A DNA stretch of 29,363 bases from a virus: positions 1 to 29,363 of the IMG/VR virus record IMGVR_UViG_3300029267_000085, one strand, 5' to 3'. The notes beneath the pieces were generated by a model. It ran no database searches, had not been told where the DNA came from, and saw only the letters and a list, made by a program, of their open reading frames with translations. Below are positions 5,899-11,743 of this stretch, one piece after another. How positions within the stretch are numbered: the stretch's first letter is position 1; each line of letters starts with the position of its first letter. Position numbers and translations under genes: made by a program.

Positions 5899-6104
5899 TA
5901 TTTGTAGTTTCTCCGCCAGGATGATGCTCTGCCACCAGTGCGTCCGGCCTCCTTGGACGTAAGAACAGGTGACGTCAGCGCCTCCTCCAGGTCACGACCG
6001 CGTACCAGGCGGCAGCGGACCGTGTCTGCAGAAATATGCGTGATGCCACGTTCTTCTAAGATCTTCTTGATTTCCTTCCTGGAAAGTACGTCAGCCAATT
6101 TCAT
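5898..6104 (-). CDS. Small helix-turn-helix-like protein
   Basis: The 68-residue basic protein contains ERGITHISADTVRCRLVRGR followed by DLEEALTSP. It resembles the phage HTH pattern in which a G-I-x-x-x-T-x-x-x-R core is followed by a G-x-x-x-x-E-A-L helix. The same pattern appears in the 5599-5797 product, so the two may be diverged paralogues. It overlaps the upstream gene by 14 bases. Its probable role is DNA binding or small-scale regulation at the end of the early operon; the target is unknown. Confidence 0.6.
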   Translation of the reverse strand: MKLADVLSRKEIKKILEERGITHISADTVRCRLVRGRDLEEALTSPVLTSKEAGRTGGRASSWRRNYK

Positions 6105-6435
6105 CCTCCAGTACGTCGATAAGCCAGGGGCGGCCGTATTTGATCAGCAGCTCGCCCAGGGCTTTCGCGTCGTTGTTGAAAATATGCGTCGCTAGTCGCT
6201 CCGCCATAAGTGGGTAGTTGATCTCGTCCGGCCAGGCGTCAGCACTGATCGAGGAAAAGATCGCGTCCTGGTAATCGAATGCCAAGCTCGAACCTGGCTT
6301 CTCTCGCAATCGACGCAGGAAAACATCCATCTTGTCGTCCAGGGTCAGCGCGTCCGGATCTCTCCGGAGCACGCTTTCTGGATCGGCGAACGTTGGACTC
6401 ATATCCCTACTCGGAAAGTCGAATACGTTGCTCAT
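6091..6435 (-). CDS. Early-operon protein of unknown function
   Basis: The 114-residue, acidic, soluble, mostly helical protein has no motif I recognise. It begins MSNVFDFPSRD and carries a Leu/Arg-rich segment (about 33-48) and a hydrophobic C-terminal helix (KALGELLIKYGRPWLIDVL). Its ribosome site overlaps the stop of the SSB-like gene (TAAGGATC just before the start), another stop-to-start fusion like those at the head of this operon. Position after the SSB-like gene suggests a replication or recombination accessory role, by context only. Confidence 0.65.
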   Translation of the reverse strand: MSNVFDFPSRDMSPTFADPESVLRRDPDALTLDDKMDVFLRRLREKPGSSLAFDYQDAIFSSISADAWPDEINYPLMAERLATHIFNNDAKALGELLIKYGRPWLIDVLEDEIG

Positions 6436-6443
6436 GTCGATCC

Positions 6444-6773
6444 TTAGAATGGAATGTCGTCTTCAACAAAATCGTCCTTCGGCTGCGGCGCGTAACCGTT
6501 TGCCTTGGCGCGATTGTGTGCGTCCTGGCGCGGCGGCGGAGCAGCCTGATCATCATCGCCACCACCTGACTTGAACATCGAAACCAGAATGCTGTCACGA
6601 ATCTCCGCATCAGGTACGCCAGCTGGATTGAAATACTTGTTCATCAGCATGAAGAACTTGCCTTCATCGTTCCGCATGATCTTACCGACTGGAGCCCAGC
6701 GCGGCTTCTCTACTCCATCCTTCATATAGGTGCCAACTTTTGCGGACAGGTCATAAATTACTTGTGATGCCAT
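6444..6773 (-). CDS. Single-stranded-DNA-binding-like protein with acidic DDIPF tail
   Basis: The 109-residue protein has an N-terminal beta-rich domain (about 1-68; YDLSAKVGTYMKDGVEKPRW), a flexible Gly/Pro/Gln linker (70-98) and the C-terminal tail DDFVEDDIPF. A disordered linker ending in D-D-I-P-F is the hallmark of bacterial-type SSB proteins, where it docks partner enzymes. The body is shorter than a standard OB domain, so I call it SSB-like. It lies in the RecT and exonuclease operon, where SSB is a normal partner. The start overlaps the upstream stop (TGATG). Confidence 0.7.
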   Translation of the reverse strand: MASQVIYDLSAKVGTYMKDGVEKPRWAPVGKIMRNDEGKFFMLMNKYFNPAGVPDAEIRDSILVSMFKSGGGDDDQAAPPPRQDAHNRAKANGYAPQPKDDFVEDDIPF

Positions 6774-6982
6774 CAGATTTCCTTCATTAAAAAGTAGCGG
6801 GCATGTCTGCCCTTGTTGTCTGCATTCTTCTCCAGGCTCGTCAGAATCTGGTAGCCACGGCTACGCAGCTCTGCAATCCTGGAGCGCAATGCAAATCCGG
6901 ATGGGAAGTCCCAATGCGTGATTCCCTTGTTCTTGTTTCGCTTGAGCTTCGAGAGCACGCGGTCATTGTTGGTCTTCAACAT
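6773..6982 (-). CDS. Small winged-helix (HTH_39-like) protein
   Basis: The start at 6982 is chosen because AGGAGG lies 7 bases upstream, although the frame is open 33 bases further. The 69-residue product begins MLKTNNDRVLSKL. It reads as a winged helix with recognition segment SGFALRSRIAELRSRGYQI and a wing ending in GRHARYFL. This matches my memory of the phage HTH_39-type family, where an S-x-x-A-x-x-R-I-x-x-L-R-x-x-G-Y pattern is characteristic. It is probably a DNA-binding regulator or recombination accessory. It overlaps the end of recT by 20 bases. Confidence 0.65.
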   Translation of the reverse strand: MLKTNNDRVLSKLKRNKNKGITHWDFPSGFALRSRIAELRSRGYQILTSLEKNADNKGRHARYFLMKEI

Positions 6983-7616
6983 TCTCGACCTCCTGCATGA
7001 TCTCGCCAGTCTCAACGTCGATCACTTCTTCCTGCTGCACCAGGCGTGCCTTCATGCCGGCGACGCCTTTGCCCTGGTCTTGCACGACTTCGGCCTTGAT
7101 CGATCCCTGCTGCATGCGGGCAGCTTCATCTGGATCGTAGATGCCTGAGAATCCGAAAGCATAACGCGCGGCCTGGATCGCTGCCTTGTGACGCAGCATG
7201 CGCGCTGGCCATTGTTTCCAGGTCGGCGTCTCGCGACGGCACTCAGACATATACTCAGTCACTTCGACCGGGTGCGCGCGGTCCTTGCGGTACATGCGCG
7301 CGGTGATGGCCACCAGCTTGCCATTGTCCAGGATGTCGGTGAACTCCAGGCCATCGAAGTCGGGGTGACTGTTGATCATCTTCATCCATCCATCGATCGA
7401 CACAATCGGCTGGATGCCGCCCTTGTTCGGGAATGCGTAGATCTCTTTGGTCAGCGGATTCAGGTCGTATTCCTTGGCCACCATTAGGAAGCCAGCAAAC
7501 TGCTCATTGCTGACGTTTCCTGGCATGACGGTTGCCTTGAGCGTATTGGCAAACGCGGCCGGCTCCATTTCATACTTGTTGGCCATGGTAGCCAATAGGG
7601 ATTTCTTCTCGGACAT
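6963..7616 (-). CDS. RecT/Bet-type single-strand annealing protein
   Basis: The 217-residue protein has hallmark segments of the phage Bet/RecT family: FLMVAKEYDLNPLTKEIYAF, then IVSIDGWMKMIN, a basic beta region, and WPARMLRHKAAIQAARYAFG followed by GIYDPDEA. It should anneal complementary single strands during recombination-dependent replication or repair. The upstream YqaJ-type exonuclease is its usual partner and the SSB-like protein its usual companion. The length is slightly below lambda Bet (about 260) and the tail is variable and acidic. The start ATG at 7616 follows TAGGAGACTGAT, a variant of the GGAGACC leader used in this operon. Confidence 0.9.
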   Translation of the reverse strand: MSEKKSLLATMANKYEMEPAAFANTLKATVMPGNVSNEQFAGFLMVAKEYDLNPLTKEIYAFPNKGGIQPIVSIDGWMKMINSHPDFDGLEFTDILDNGKLVAITARMYRKDRAHPVEVTEYMSECRRETPTWKQWPARMLRHKAAIQAARYAFGFSGIYDPDEAARMQQGSIKAEVVQDQGKGVAGMKARLVQQEEVIDVETGEIMQEVENVEDQQ

Positions 7617-7625
7617 ATCAGTCTC

Positions 7626-8519
7626 CTATTTCAGCAGGAAAAATCTGCTGGTTGATTCGACCGTGTACTGGTCGGCAAGGTCGGCATGGTCTTCGCGGAA
7701 CTTCTTGGTATCGAAGCGCTTTGATTGCCGGGCTTTCCAGGTAGCAAGGCGCCTGCCTTGACTATCCAGGATCTCAGACATGTCTGCCATTTCTTCTTTG
7801 ATGGCAAACTCCAGGGCTTTCTTCTGTTTCTGGATTTCTTTCTCTTGATCGCGCAGTGCGCGCAGGGTCTCGATCTTCTGTTCGAGCTCGACGCTGGCCA
7901 TGACAGCTGCGCCATTGTCTATGCGCCAGCGGTTGTTCAGATCGTTCATGGTCTGCGGATCTGGCGGCACCAGGCGATAGACGTGGTTGTTCCAGAAATC
8001 GCTCTCGACGTTGATCATGAGTTCGATCAGCTGGTCGTCACGCTTCACGGTATAGACGCCGAACTTGCGCCCAGCGATCAGGACTGCGACATCGGCATAC
8101 TGCGCGCCGGTCACGGCCATATAGTGCATCACCTGGGCCAGGTAGGATTCTGGCACTTCGTCGGTACCAGGCTCTCCCCAATCATCAGCACGCGCAGCGG
8201 TCTTGACTTCCAGGATGCCAGGCTCGCCGACGATCTCGCGGTCCAGGTTGGCCAGCATGAACTTGTGTTCCGGGTGTACCAGGATCGAATTATTGCGGCG
8301 GACTTTCTTGCCGGTCTGCTTCGCGTACTCGTAGGCAACGATGTCTTCCAGGGCGCGGCCCCAATACATGGCGTCGTTGTCCTCGACCTCCGGTGCCTGG
8401 CCAGTCTTGTCCAGGTACACGTCGAGCGGGGTCCGATATTTATTGACGCCCAACAGGGCGCCAGCGTCAGAGCCGCCGATACCACGGCGGCGGGCTTCTA
8501 GCCATTCCTCACGATTCAT
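7626..8519 (-). CDS. YqaJ-type (lambda-exonuclease-like) recombination nuclease
   Basis: The start is set at ATG 8519 because the protein then begins MNREEWLEARRRGIGGSDAG, the standard YqaJ N-terminus; the longer open frame is non-conserved. The 297 residues contain GIGGSDAGALLG (13-24), D93, the catalytic E-x-K motif (E104-V-K106 in LEVKTA) and a conserved Gln in YLAQVMHYM (Q129). A helical C-terminal region rich in Lys and Glu follows. It should degrade one strand of duplex DNA from ends to load the RecT partner 10 bases downstream. Its ATG overlaps the stop of a 28-residue gene. Confidence 0.9.
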   Translation of the reverse strand: MNREEWLEARRRGIGGSDAGALLGVNKYRTPLDVYLDKTGQAPEVEDNDAMYWGRALEDIVAYEYAKQTGKKVRRNNSILVHPEHKFMLANLDREIVGEPGILEVKTAARADDWGEPGTDEVPESYLAQVMHYMAVTGAQYADVAVLIAGRKFGVYTVKRDDQLIELMINVESDFWNNHVYRLVPPDPQTMNDLNNRWRIDNGAAVMASVELEQKIETLRALRDQEKEIQKQKKALEFAIKEEMADMSEILDSQGRRLATWKARQSKRFDTKKFREDHADLADQYTVESTSRFFLLK

Positions 8520-8602
8520 AGCATCGCCCCCAGGAAAGGCGCACTTAGAACTAGCGCACCAGCCAGGACATAGACAGTGAAGTCGAATAGATCTTTTAAC
8601 AT
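8516..8602 (-). CDS. 28-residue membrane peptide upstream of the exonuclease
   Basis: The ATG at 8602 has an excellent AAAGGAGACC leader, the same as used elsewhere in this operon. The TGA at 8516-8518 overlaps the exonuclease ATG as ATGA. The peptide is one hydrophobic helix (YVLAGALVLSAPFLGAML). It may be a leader peptide that couples exonuclease translation, or a membrane peptide in its own right. The good ribosome site and perfect coupling are what support it. Confidence 0.5.
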   Translation of the reverse strand: MLKDLFDFTVYVLAGALVLSAPFLGAML

Positions 8603-8621
8603 TTTGGTCTCCTTTGAAAGC

Positions 8622-8639
8622 GGCCCGGCGGACCGGGCC
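8622..8639 (-). terminator. GC-rich hairpin, weak terminator or attenuator
   Basis: A perfect 7-bp inverted repeat GGCCCGG/CCGGGCC with a 4-base loop lies 7 bases beyond the stop of the 8647-9006 gene and just ahead of the exonuclease leader peptide. On the minus strand it is followed only by GCTTT, so it is not a strong intrinsic terminator. It could partly attenuate transcription or protect an mRNA end. Confidence 0.5.
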
Positions 8640-8646
8640 TTCATCT

Positions 8647-9006
8647 TTATGCAGCGTCAACGTCTTTCGCCAAGTAGAACGACATCGCGTCATTCTTGAT
8701 CAGCTTCAACATATCCAGGGCAGCAGCCTGCTGGGCAGCGATCGCCTTCGCAGTCGCCCTGCCTGGGTTTCTCATTACGGTCTTGAAGTAGTCCCCGTAC
8801 ACCGTGAACGTGATGCCGTATTCAGTCGGATAAACGACCTGGGCAATAGTGATGATGTCCTTGTTGGACTTCATGGTGGTGATGATAAGCACCTTGTCAT
8901 CATCGGGAACGTTGTCGAACAGCTTGAAGTTGTTGACGGCGCTGAGTTTGCCGTACAGATCACGCTTGGTGGTGACGGCGGTAGAGTTGAGATTCTGAAT
9001 TTTCAT
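8647..9006 (-). CDS. Early protein of unknown function
   Basis: The 119-residue soluble protein begins MKIQNLNSTAVTTKRDLYGK, with an alternating-strand first half and an alanine-rich helix at about 84-105. I recognise no family. It is the first gene behind the second minus-strand promoter (9057-9085) and has a GGGAGACC leader before its ATG. A hairpin follows its stop, so it could be expressed more strongly than the genes downstream. Confidence 0.65.
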   Translation of the reverse strand: MKIQNLNSTAVTTKRDLYGKLSAVNNFKLFDNVPDDDKVLIITTMKSNKDIITIAQVVYPTEYGITFTVYGDYFKTVMRNPGRATAKAIAAQQAAALDMLKLIKNDAMSFYLAKDVDAA

Positions 9007-9056
9007 GGTTGGTCTCCCAGGTTGATTGCCCGGCCAAACGCCGAGCAGGTAGTCAC

Positions 9057-9085
9057 AGTATCGGATAACAGGATTACCCTGTCAA
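9057..9085 (-). promoter_or_regulatory. Second early promoter on the minus strand
   Basis: On the minus strand TTGACA (9080-9085) and GATACT (9057-9062) are separated by exactly 17 bases, a good sigma-70-type promoter. The -35 box overlaps the stop codon of the upstream gene. The spacer begins GGGTAATCC, close to the GGATAATTT that follows the same TTGACA at the first early promoter (10081-10109), which suggests shared regulation. Confidence 0.65.
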
Positions 9086-9294
9086 CAATTCTCTGCAAAA
9101 TAAATTCCGATCTTTCCAGGCGTCCCGAACATCAGGTCGCCCACCTTGTAAAAACCTTTGACCGGAGCGTCATCCTGGTCAGTCTCGTCCCAGGCAACGA
9201 CGAACTCCAAAGTCTTCTCGTCGTAGCTGACCACGGTGCCGTAGCTGTAGGGGAACATCGCGCCCCAATTTCCAATGATCTTCTGTCCAATCAT
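9082..9294 (-). CDS. Tiny beta-barrel-like early protein
   Basis: The 70-residue protein begins MIGQKIIGNWGAMFPYSYG. Its pattern of short strands (GTVVSYDEKTLEFVVAWDE, then GFYKVGDLMFG) suggests an SH3-like barrel. It ends with a cysteine and carries no known catalytic motif. The leader TAAGGAGACCGACATG fuses the stop of the previous gene, ribosome site and start. Such small early proteins often inhibit or redirect host enzymes, but nothing here shows a target. Confidence 0.65.
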   Translation of the reverse strand: MIGQKIIGNWGAMFPYSYGTVVSYDEKTLEFVVAWDETDQDDAPVKGFYKVGDLMFGTPGKIGIYFAENC

Positions 9295-9304
9295 GTCGGT
9301 CTCC

Positions 9305-9640
9305 TTACTGGCTTAACAATTCGTACATTTCCGGGCTCTCGAAACGGTCGTGAATCGCGACCGCACCGTAGAAACCGACTGCCTTACGGAACCGGCCGTC
9401 GCTGCTGGCCGCGTAGTTGCCGCCGAACATTGGACCGACTGTGCCTTCTGGCTTGAAGACCGGCACGATCTTCATACTGCCCATGGCTCCATTTTCGAGC
9501 ACTGCAGCTGGCGCGTCTGGCGTCGGGTCGAATGGACCAGGCACGTTGATCAACGTCAGCTGGGTGAACTTGGAACTGATGCCGCCAGCAGTGCTGTCGT
9601 AGCCGTCGGAATCGCGAAGAACTGAAACGATTAAACCCAT
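9305..9640 (-). CDS. Early protein of unknown function
   Basis: The 111-residue protein has a Pro-rich middle (GPFDPTPDAPAAV) and a Gly/Phe-rich stretch (PMFGGNYAASSDGRFRKAVG) followed by FYGAVAIHDRFES. I have an impression of similar hypothetical phage proteins but cannot name a family. It has no membrane span or signal peptide. It is bounded on both sides by TAAGGAGACC-type junctions. Confidence 0.65.
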   Translation of the reverse strand: MGLIVSVLRDSDGYDSTAGGISSKFTQLTLINVPGPFDPTPDAPAAVLENGAMGSMKIVPVFKPEGTVGPMFGGNYAASSDGRFRKAVGFYGAVAIHDRFESPEMYELLSQ

Positions 9641-9650
9641 GATGGTCTCC

Positions 9651-9842
9651 TTAATTGAAGTAGTCGCCTTCGACCCAGACGAAGGTGTTGAACTTGGGCG
9701 ATGGGAACCAGGACCCAGGGAACGCTGCGTTGATCTCAGCTTTCACCAGCGGATTGTCCATTGCCTTCTGGAGCGCCAGGTCAGGCGAACCTGCCTTGGC
9801 GACGAAAGTGATGGGGCCTGCGATGAATTCGTAATTTTCCAT
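9651..9842 (-). CDS. Tiny early protein of unknown function
   Basis: The 63-residue protein starts MENYEFIAGPITFVAKAGSP and has a two-strand plus helix plus strand pattern (VAKAGSPDLALQKAMD, then FVWVEGDYF). Its start junction is identical over 17 bases to that of the next gene. No family is recognised. Confidence 0.6.
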   Translation of the reverse strand: MENYEFIAGPITFVAKAGSPDLALQKAMDNPLVKAEINAAFPGSWFPSPKFNTFVWVEGDYFN

Positions 9843-9852
9843 GATGGTCTCC

Positions 9853-10038
9853 TTATGCTGCCGGCTTGTAGATCTTGAGCTGCTTGATTACCGCAGAAGC
9901 AGCGGCCGCGTCCTTGGCCAGCTTGTCGAGCTTGTCGGTCACAGCGAACAAGTCTGGCCCTGTCCAAATCGCGTCATAGATCAGGACCGCCTCGTAAGGC
10001 AGGTTTTGCAGGAATTTGTTGGCTTCGTCTTTGGTCAT
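9853..10038 (-). CDS. Tiny first gene of the minus-strand operon
   Basis: The start is set at the ATG at 10038, preceded by AAAGGAGACC; the longer open frame runs back through the promoter and is rejected. The 61-residue helical protein begins MTKDEANKFLQNLPYEAV and ends in a Lys/Ala helix. It is the promoter-proximal early gene and is probably the most highly expressed. No family is recognised. Confidence 0.65.
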   Translation of the reverse strand: MTKDEANKFLQNLPYEAVLIYDAIWTGPDLFAVTDKLDKLAKDAAAASAVIKQLKIYKPAA

Positions 10039-10080
10039 GTCGGTCTCCTTTTTGGCGTCCCCAACAACAGGGACACTTGA

Positions 10081-10109
10081 AGCATAGGCTAACGAAATTA
10101 TCCTGTCAA
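10081..10109 (-). promoter_or_regulatory. First early promoter on the minus strand
   Basis: TTGACA (10104-10109, minus strand) and TATGCT (10081-10086) are separated by exactly 17 bases, placing a transcription start about 40 bases ahead of the 10038 ATG. The spacer starts with GGATAA. This should drive the 14-gene minus-strand operon. Confidence 0.7.
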
Positions 10110-10170
10110 CACCCAAAGATGAAAAAAAGGATAAAAAAGTTAGTTGACCCAGCCAGACCAAAAAGGATAA
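10098..10170. promoter_or_regulatory. Three AGGATAA elements in the divergent control region
   Basis: AGGATAA occurs on the minus strand at 10098-10104 and on the plus strand at 10128-10134 and 10164-10170. The first overlaps the spacer of the minus-strand promoter and the last overlaps the -10 of the plus-strand promoter. The starts lie 30 and 36 bases apart, near three helical turns. They are candidate operator half-sites for the YdaS/Cro-like protein encoded immediately downstream. Confidence 0.4.
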
Positions 10171-10171
10171 C
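10144..10171 (+). promoter_or_regulatory. Early promoter on the plus strand
   Basis: TTGACC (10144-10149) and GATAAC (10166-10171) are 16 bases apart, a moderate sigma-70-type promoter ahead of the 10210 gene. It is divergent from the minus-strand promoter at 10081-10109. Confidence 0.5.
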
Positions 10172-10209
10172 CTTCGAGGATCAACTCACGAAAAAGAACG
10201 GAGACCAGA

Positions 10210-10449
10210 ATGACGTTGATCGAGTACGGCCGGCAGCAGAAAGCAGCTGGTGAAACACCTTCGCTTGACCAGCTCTGGCGTGACCTGGCTGGCGAGCTCT
10301 CAGTGCATCCTTCCCTGGTGAAGATCTGGGCTTATAACATCAAACCGATCGCAGCGCATCACGTTCTGCCCCTGGAGAAATTGACCCAGGGCGCAGTGTC
10401 GAGACATGACCTGCGCGCGGATTTGTACCCAATCGAAAGCCGGGGTTGA
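10210..10449 (+). CDS. YdaS/Cro-like small DNA-binding regulator
   Basis: The 79-residue protein has a helix-turn-helix-like centre and the diagnostic end LEKLTQGAVSRHDLRADLYP. The pattern (T-x-G-A-V-x-R-x-x-L-R-x-D-x-x-P) is the hallmark of YdaS/Cro-type prophage regulators. Its ATG has a GGAGACC leader like the minus-strand genes. It lies right beside the divergent promoter pair, so it probably represses one or both early operons. No CI-type partner is seen in the window. Confidence 0.75.
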   Translation: MTLIEYGRQQKAAGETPSLDQLWRDLAGELSVHPSLVKIWAYNIKPIAAHHVLPLEKLTQGAVSRHDLRADLYPIESRG

Positions 10450-10451
10450 GC

Positions 10452-11099
10452 ATGAACTACTACCCATTTCACGTTGGCGATTACATCAGCCACACACAGC
10501 ACCTGACCTTCGAGGAAGACATCATTTACCGTCGTCTCCTGGACCAGTATTACCTGCACGAACAGCCGTTGAACGGACGTTCAACAGACATTGCACGATT
10601 GATCAACATGCGCGATCACGTTGACGTTGTTGACACCATCTTGCGTGAGTTTTTTGACTTCGACGAAGACTTAGGCTGGACAAACGCGCGAGCAGACGAA
10701 GAAATAAAACGCTTCCAAAACAAGCGCTTACAAGCGTCGAAAGCAGGGAAAATATCTGGTGAACGACGGTTGAACAAACGTTCAACGGACGTGCAACCAA
10801 CCAGAACCAGAACCATAACCAATGTAAAGAAAAAGATTCCTTCGGAATCTACAAAGAAATTTCAGAAGCCAACACTGCAGCAGGTCGCTGACTACTGCAG
10901 CGATCGCAACAACGGAATCGACCCGCAGCAATTCATGGATCACTACGAGGCGAACGGATGGAAAGTCGGAAGAAACAGCATGAAGGATTGGCAAGCGTCG
11001 GTGCGCACCTGGGAGAAGACCCAGCGCGAGCGCTCGAAAAGCTCCAGCAGCAAACCCAGACAACCCGGCCTGGACCTGCTGAAAGAGATCGCAAGATAG
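10452..11099 (+). CDS. DUF1376 replication initiator-like protein
   Basis: The ATG at 10452 is preferred to the in-frame TTG at 10446. The 215 residues begin MNYYPFHVGDYISHTQHLTF and continue with EDIIYRRLLDQYYLHE, a typical DUF1376 domain (1-85). A basic linker (90-135) and a C-terminal segment YEANGWKVGRNSMKDWQASV (about 168-187) follow; the latter resembles the helicase-recruiting ends of phage replisome organisers and DnaT-like proteins. It probably marks the origin and recruits the loader encoded next. Its coding sequence carries two perfect GTTGAAC palindromes. Confidence 0.8.
   Translation: MNYYPFHVGDYISHTQHLTFEEDIIYRRLLDQYYLHEQPLNGRSTDIARLINMRDHVDVVDTILREFFDFDEDLGWTNARADEEIKRFQNKRLQASKAGKISGERRLNKRSTDVQPTRTRTITNVKKKIPSESTKKFQKPTLQQVADYCSDRNNGIDPQQFMDHYEANGWKVGRNSMKDWQASVRTWEKTQRERSKSSSSKPRQPGLDLLKEIAR
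10568..10585. repeat. Perfect 7-bp inverted repeat inside the replication gene (copy 1)
   Basis: GTTGAAC, a 4-base spacer GGAC and GTTCAAC form an 18-base palindrome. It lies in the DUF1376-coding part and encodes residues LNGRSTD. It is a candidate origin repeat or operator. Confidence 0.6.
10770..10787. repeat. Perfect 7-bp inverted repeat inside the replication gene (copy 2)
   Basis: GTTGAAC, spacer AAAC and GTTCAAC repeat the palindrome 202 bases downstream of copy 1, now encoding LNKRSTD in the protein linker. Degenerate half copies flank it (GTGAAC just before, ACGTGCAAC just after). The first 14 bases recur at 17217-17230. Confidence 0.6.
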
Positions 11100-11425
11100 C
11101 CGCTCGCGTGCTCGCTCGATTCAAGGCCATGTTTCCGAGCTTCGGTGTACAGCTGACGCACGACGAGGAAATGATGATGCTCACGATCGACGAATGGGCG
11201 CGCGCCCTGGCTGGCATCGATGTCAACCGGATCGGCCAGGCGATCGAGCAGCTGACCAAGTCCAGCGCCAAGTGGCCACCATCGTTGCCGGAGTTTGTGA
11301 GCATGTGCCAGGGCGGTAACGATCCAGCGCACAAGCACTTCCTGCCGGCACCACCTCCGAAGCCTGCTGACCCTGAGATTGCCAGGAAAGGCTTGGAGGC
11401 TCTGAGACGGCTTGTAAGGCGATGA
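10958..11425 (+). CDS. Helicase-loader-like replication protein
   Basis: The ATG at 10958 has a GAGG 7 bases upstream, but this makes a 142-base overlap with the initiator gene. GTG 11108 or ATG 11129 are alternatives. The conserved core is AARVLARFKAMFPSF, then DEWARALAGIDVNRIGQAIE and SSAKWPPSLPEFVSMC. The W-P-P-S-L-x-E-F motif is typical of lambda P-like and related helicase loaders. It is therefore likely to deliver the host replicative helicase to the phage origin, working with the upstream DUF1376 protein. A Pro-rich region and a basic C-terminus follow. Confidence 0.7.
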   Translation: MESRKKQHEGLASVGAHLGEDPARALEKLQQQTQTTRPGPAERDRKIAARVLARFKAMFPSFGVQLTHDEEMMMLTIDEWARALAGIDVNRIGQAIEQLTKSSAKWPPSLPEFVSMCQGGNDPAHKHFLPAPPPKPADPEIARKGLEALRRLVRR

Positions 11426-11598
11426 ATCGCTGGCCAGGTGGTAAGGCCCCAAGATGGTACGCATCGTCGATCCTGGGGCTTCCCAGGCGGCTTCACGATG
11501 CCGCATACGCGAGGGTGCCGACCGAAATTCGGGAGATTGTGAAAAAACACGTCGAACATACACTGCAACTGAGGGAACACAGACATGAACATCGATGA
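11422..11598 (+). CDS. Small basic protein of unknown function in the replication operon
   Basis: The ATG at 11422 overlaps the preceding stop (ATGA). The 58 residues begin MNRWPGGKAPRWYASSILGL and end in a His/Arg-rich helix (VKKHVEHTLQLREHRHEHR). The sequence has coherent amphipathic character and is coupled on both sides (14-base overlap with the next gene). It probably assists replication or regulation, by position only. Confidence 0.6.
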   Translation: MNRWPGGKAPRWYASSILGLPRRLHDAAYARVPTEIREIVKKHVEHTLQLREHRHEHR

Positions 11599-11743
11599 AC
11601 TATTCAAGGAAATCATTGAGCGCATTGACCGCCTGGAAATGCAAACCGGCACACCGCGCAAACCCTGGCCAGAACTGACCAAGCCAGCACCCGCTGCAAA
11701 GAAACCAAGCCGACCGAAGAAAGAAGAACCGAATGAAGATTGA
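11585..11743 (+). CDS. 52-residue acidic-helix, proline-tail protein
   Basis: The ATG at 11585 is preceded by GAGGG at about 8 bases. The product has an N-terminal helix (MNIDELFKEIIERIDRLEM) likely to form a short coiled coil, then a Lys/Pro/Ala tail. It overlaps the rusA start by 11 bases. The function is unknown, and the gene is small enough to be overlooked. Confidence 0.55.
   Translation: MNIDELFKEIIERIDRLEMQTGTPRKPWPELTKPAPAAKKPSRPKKEEPNED

Noticed and set aside
7725-8501. 258-residue plus-strand open frame opposite the exonuclease
   Set aside because: The exonuclease motifs on the minus strand are unambiguous. The plus frame is a composition artefact.
10210-10449. Evidence for lysogeny from the YdaS/Cro-like gene
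   Set aside because: No integrase, CI-type repressor, excisionase or attachment site is visible in the window. A Cro-like protein alone also occurs in lytic phages.
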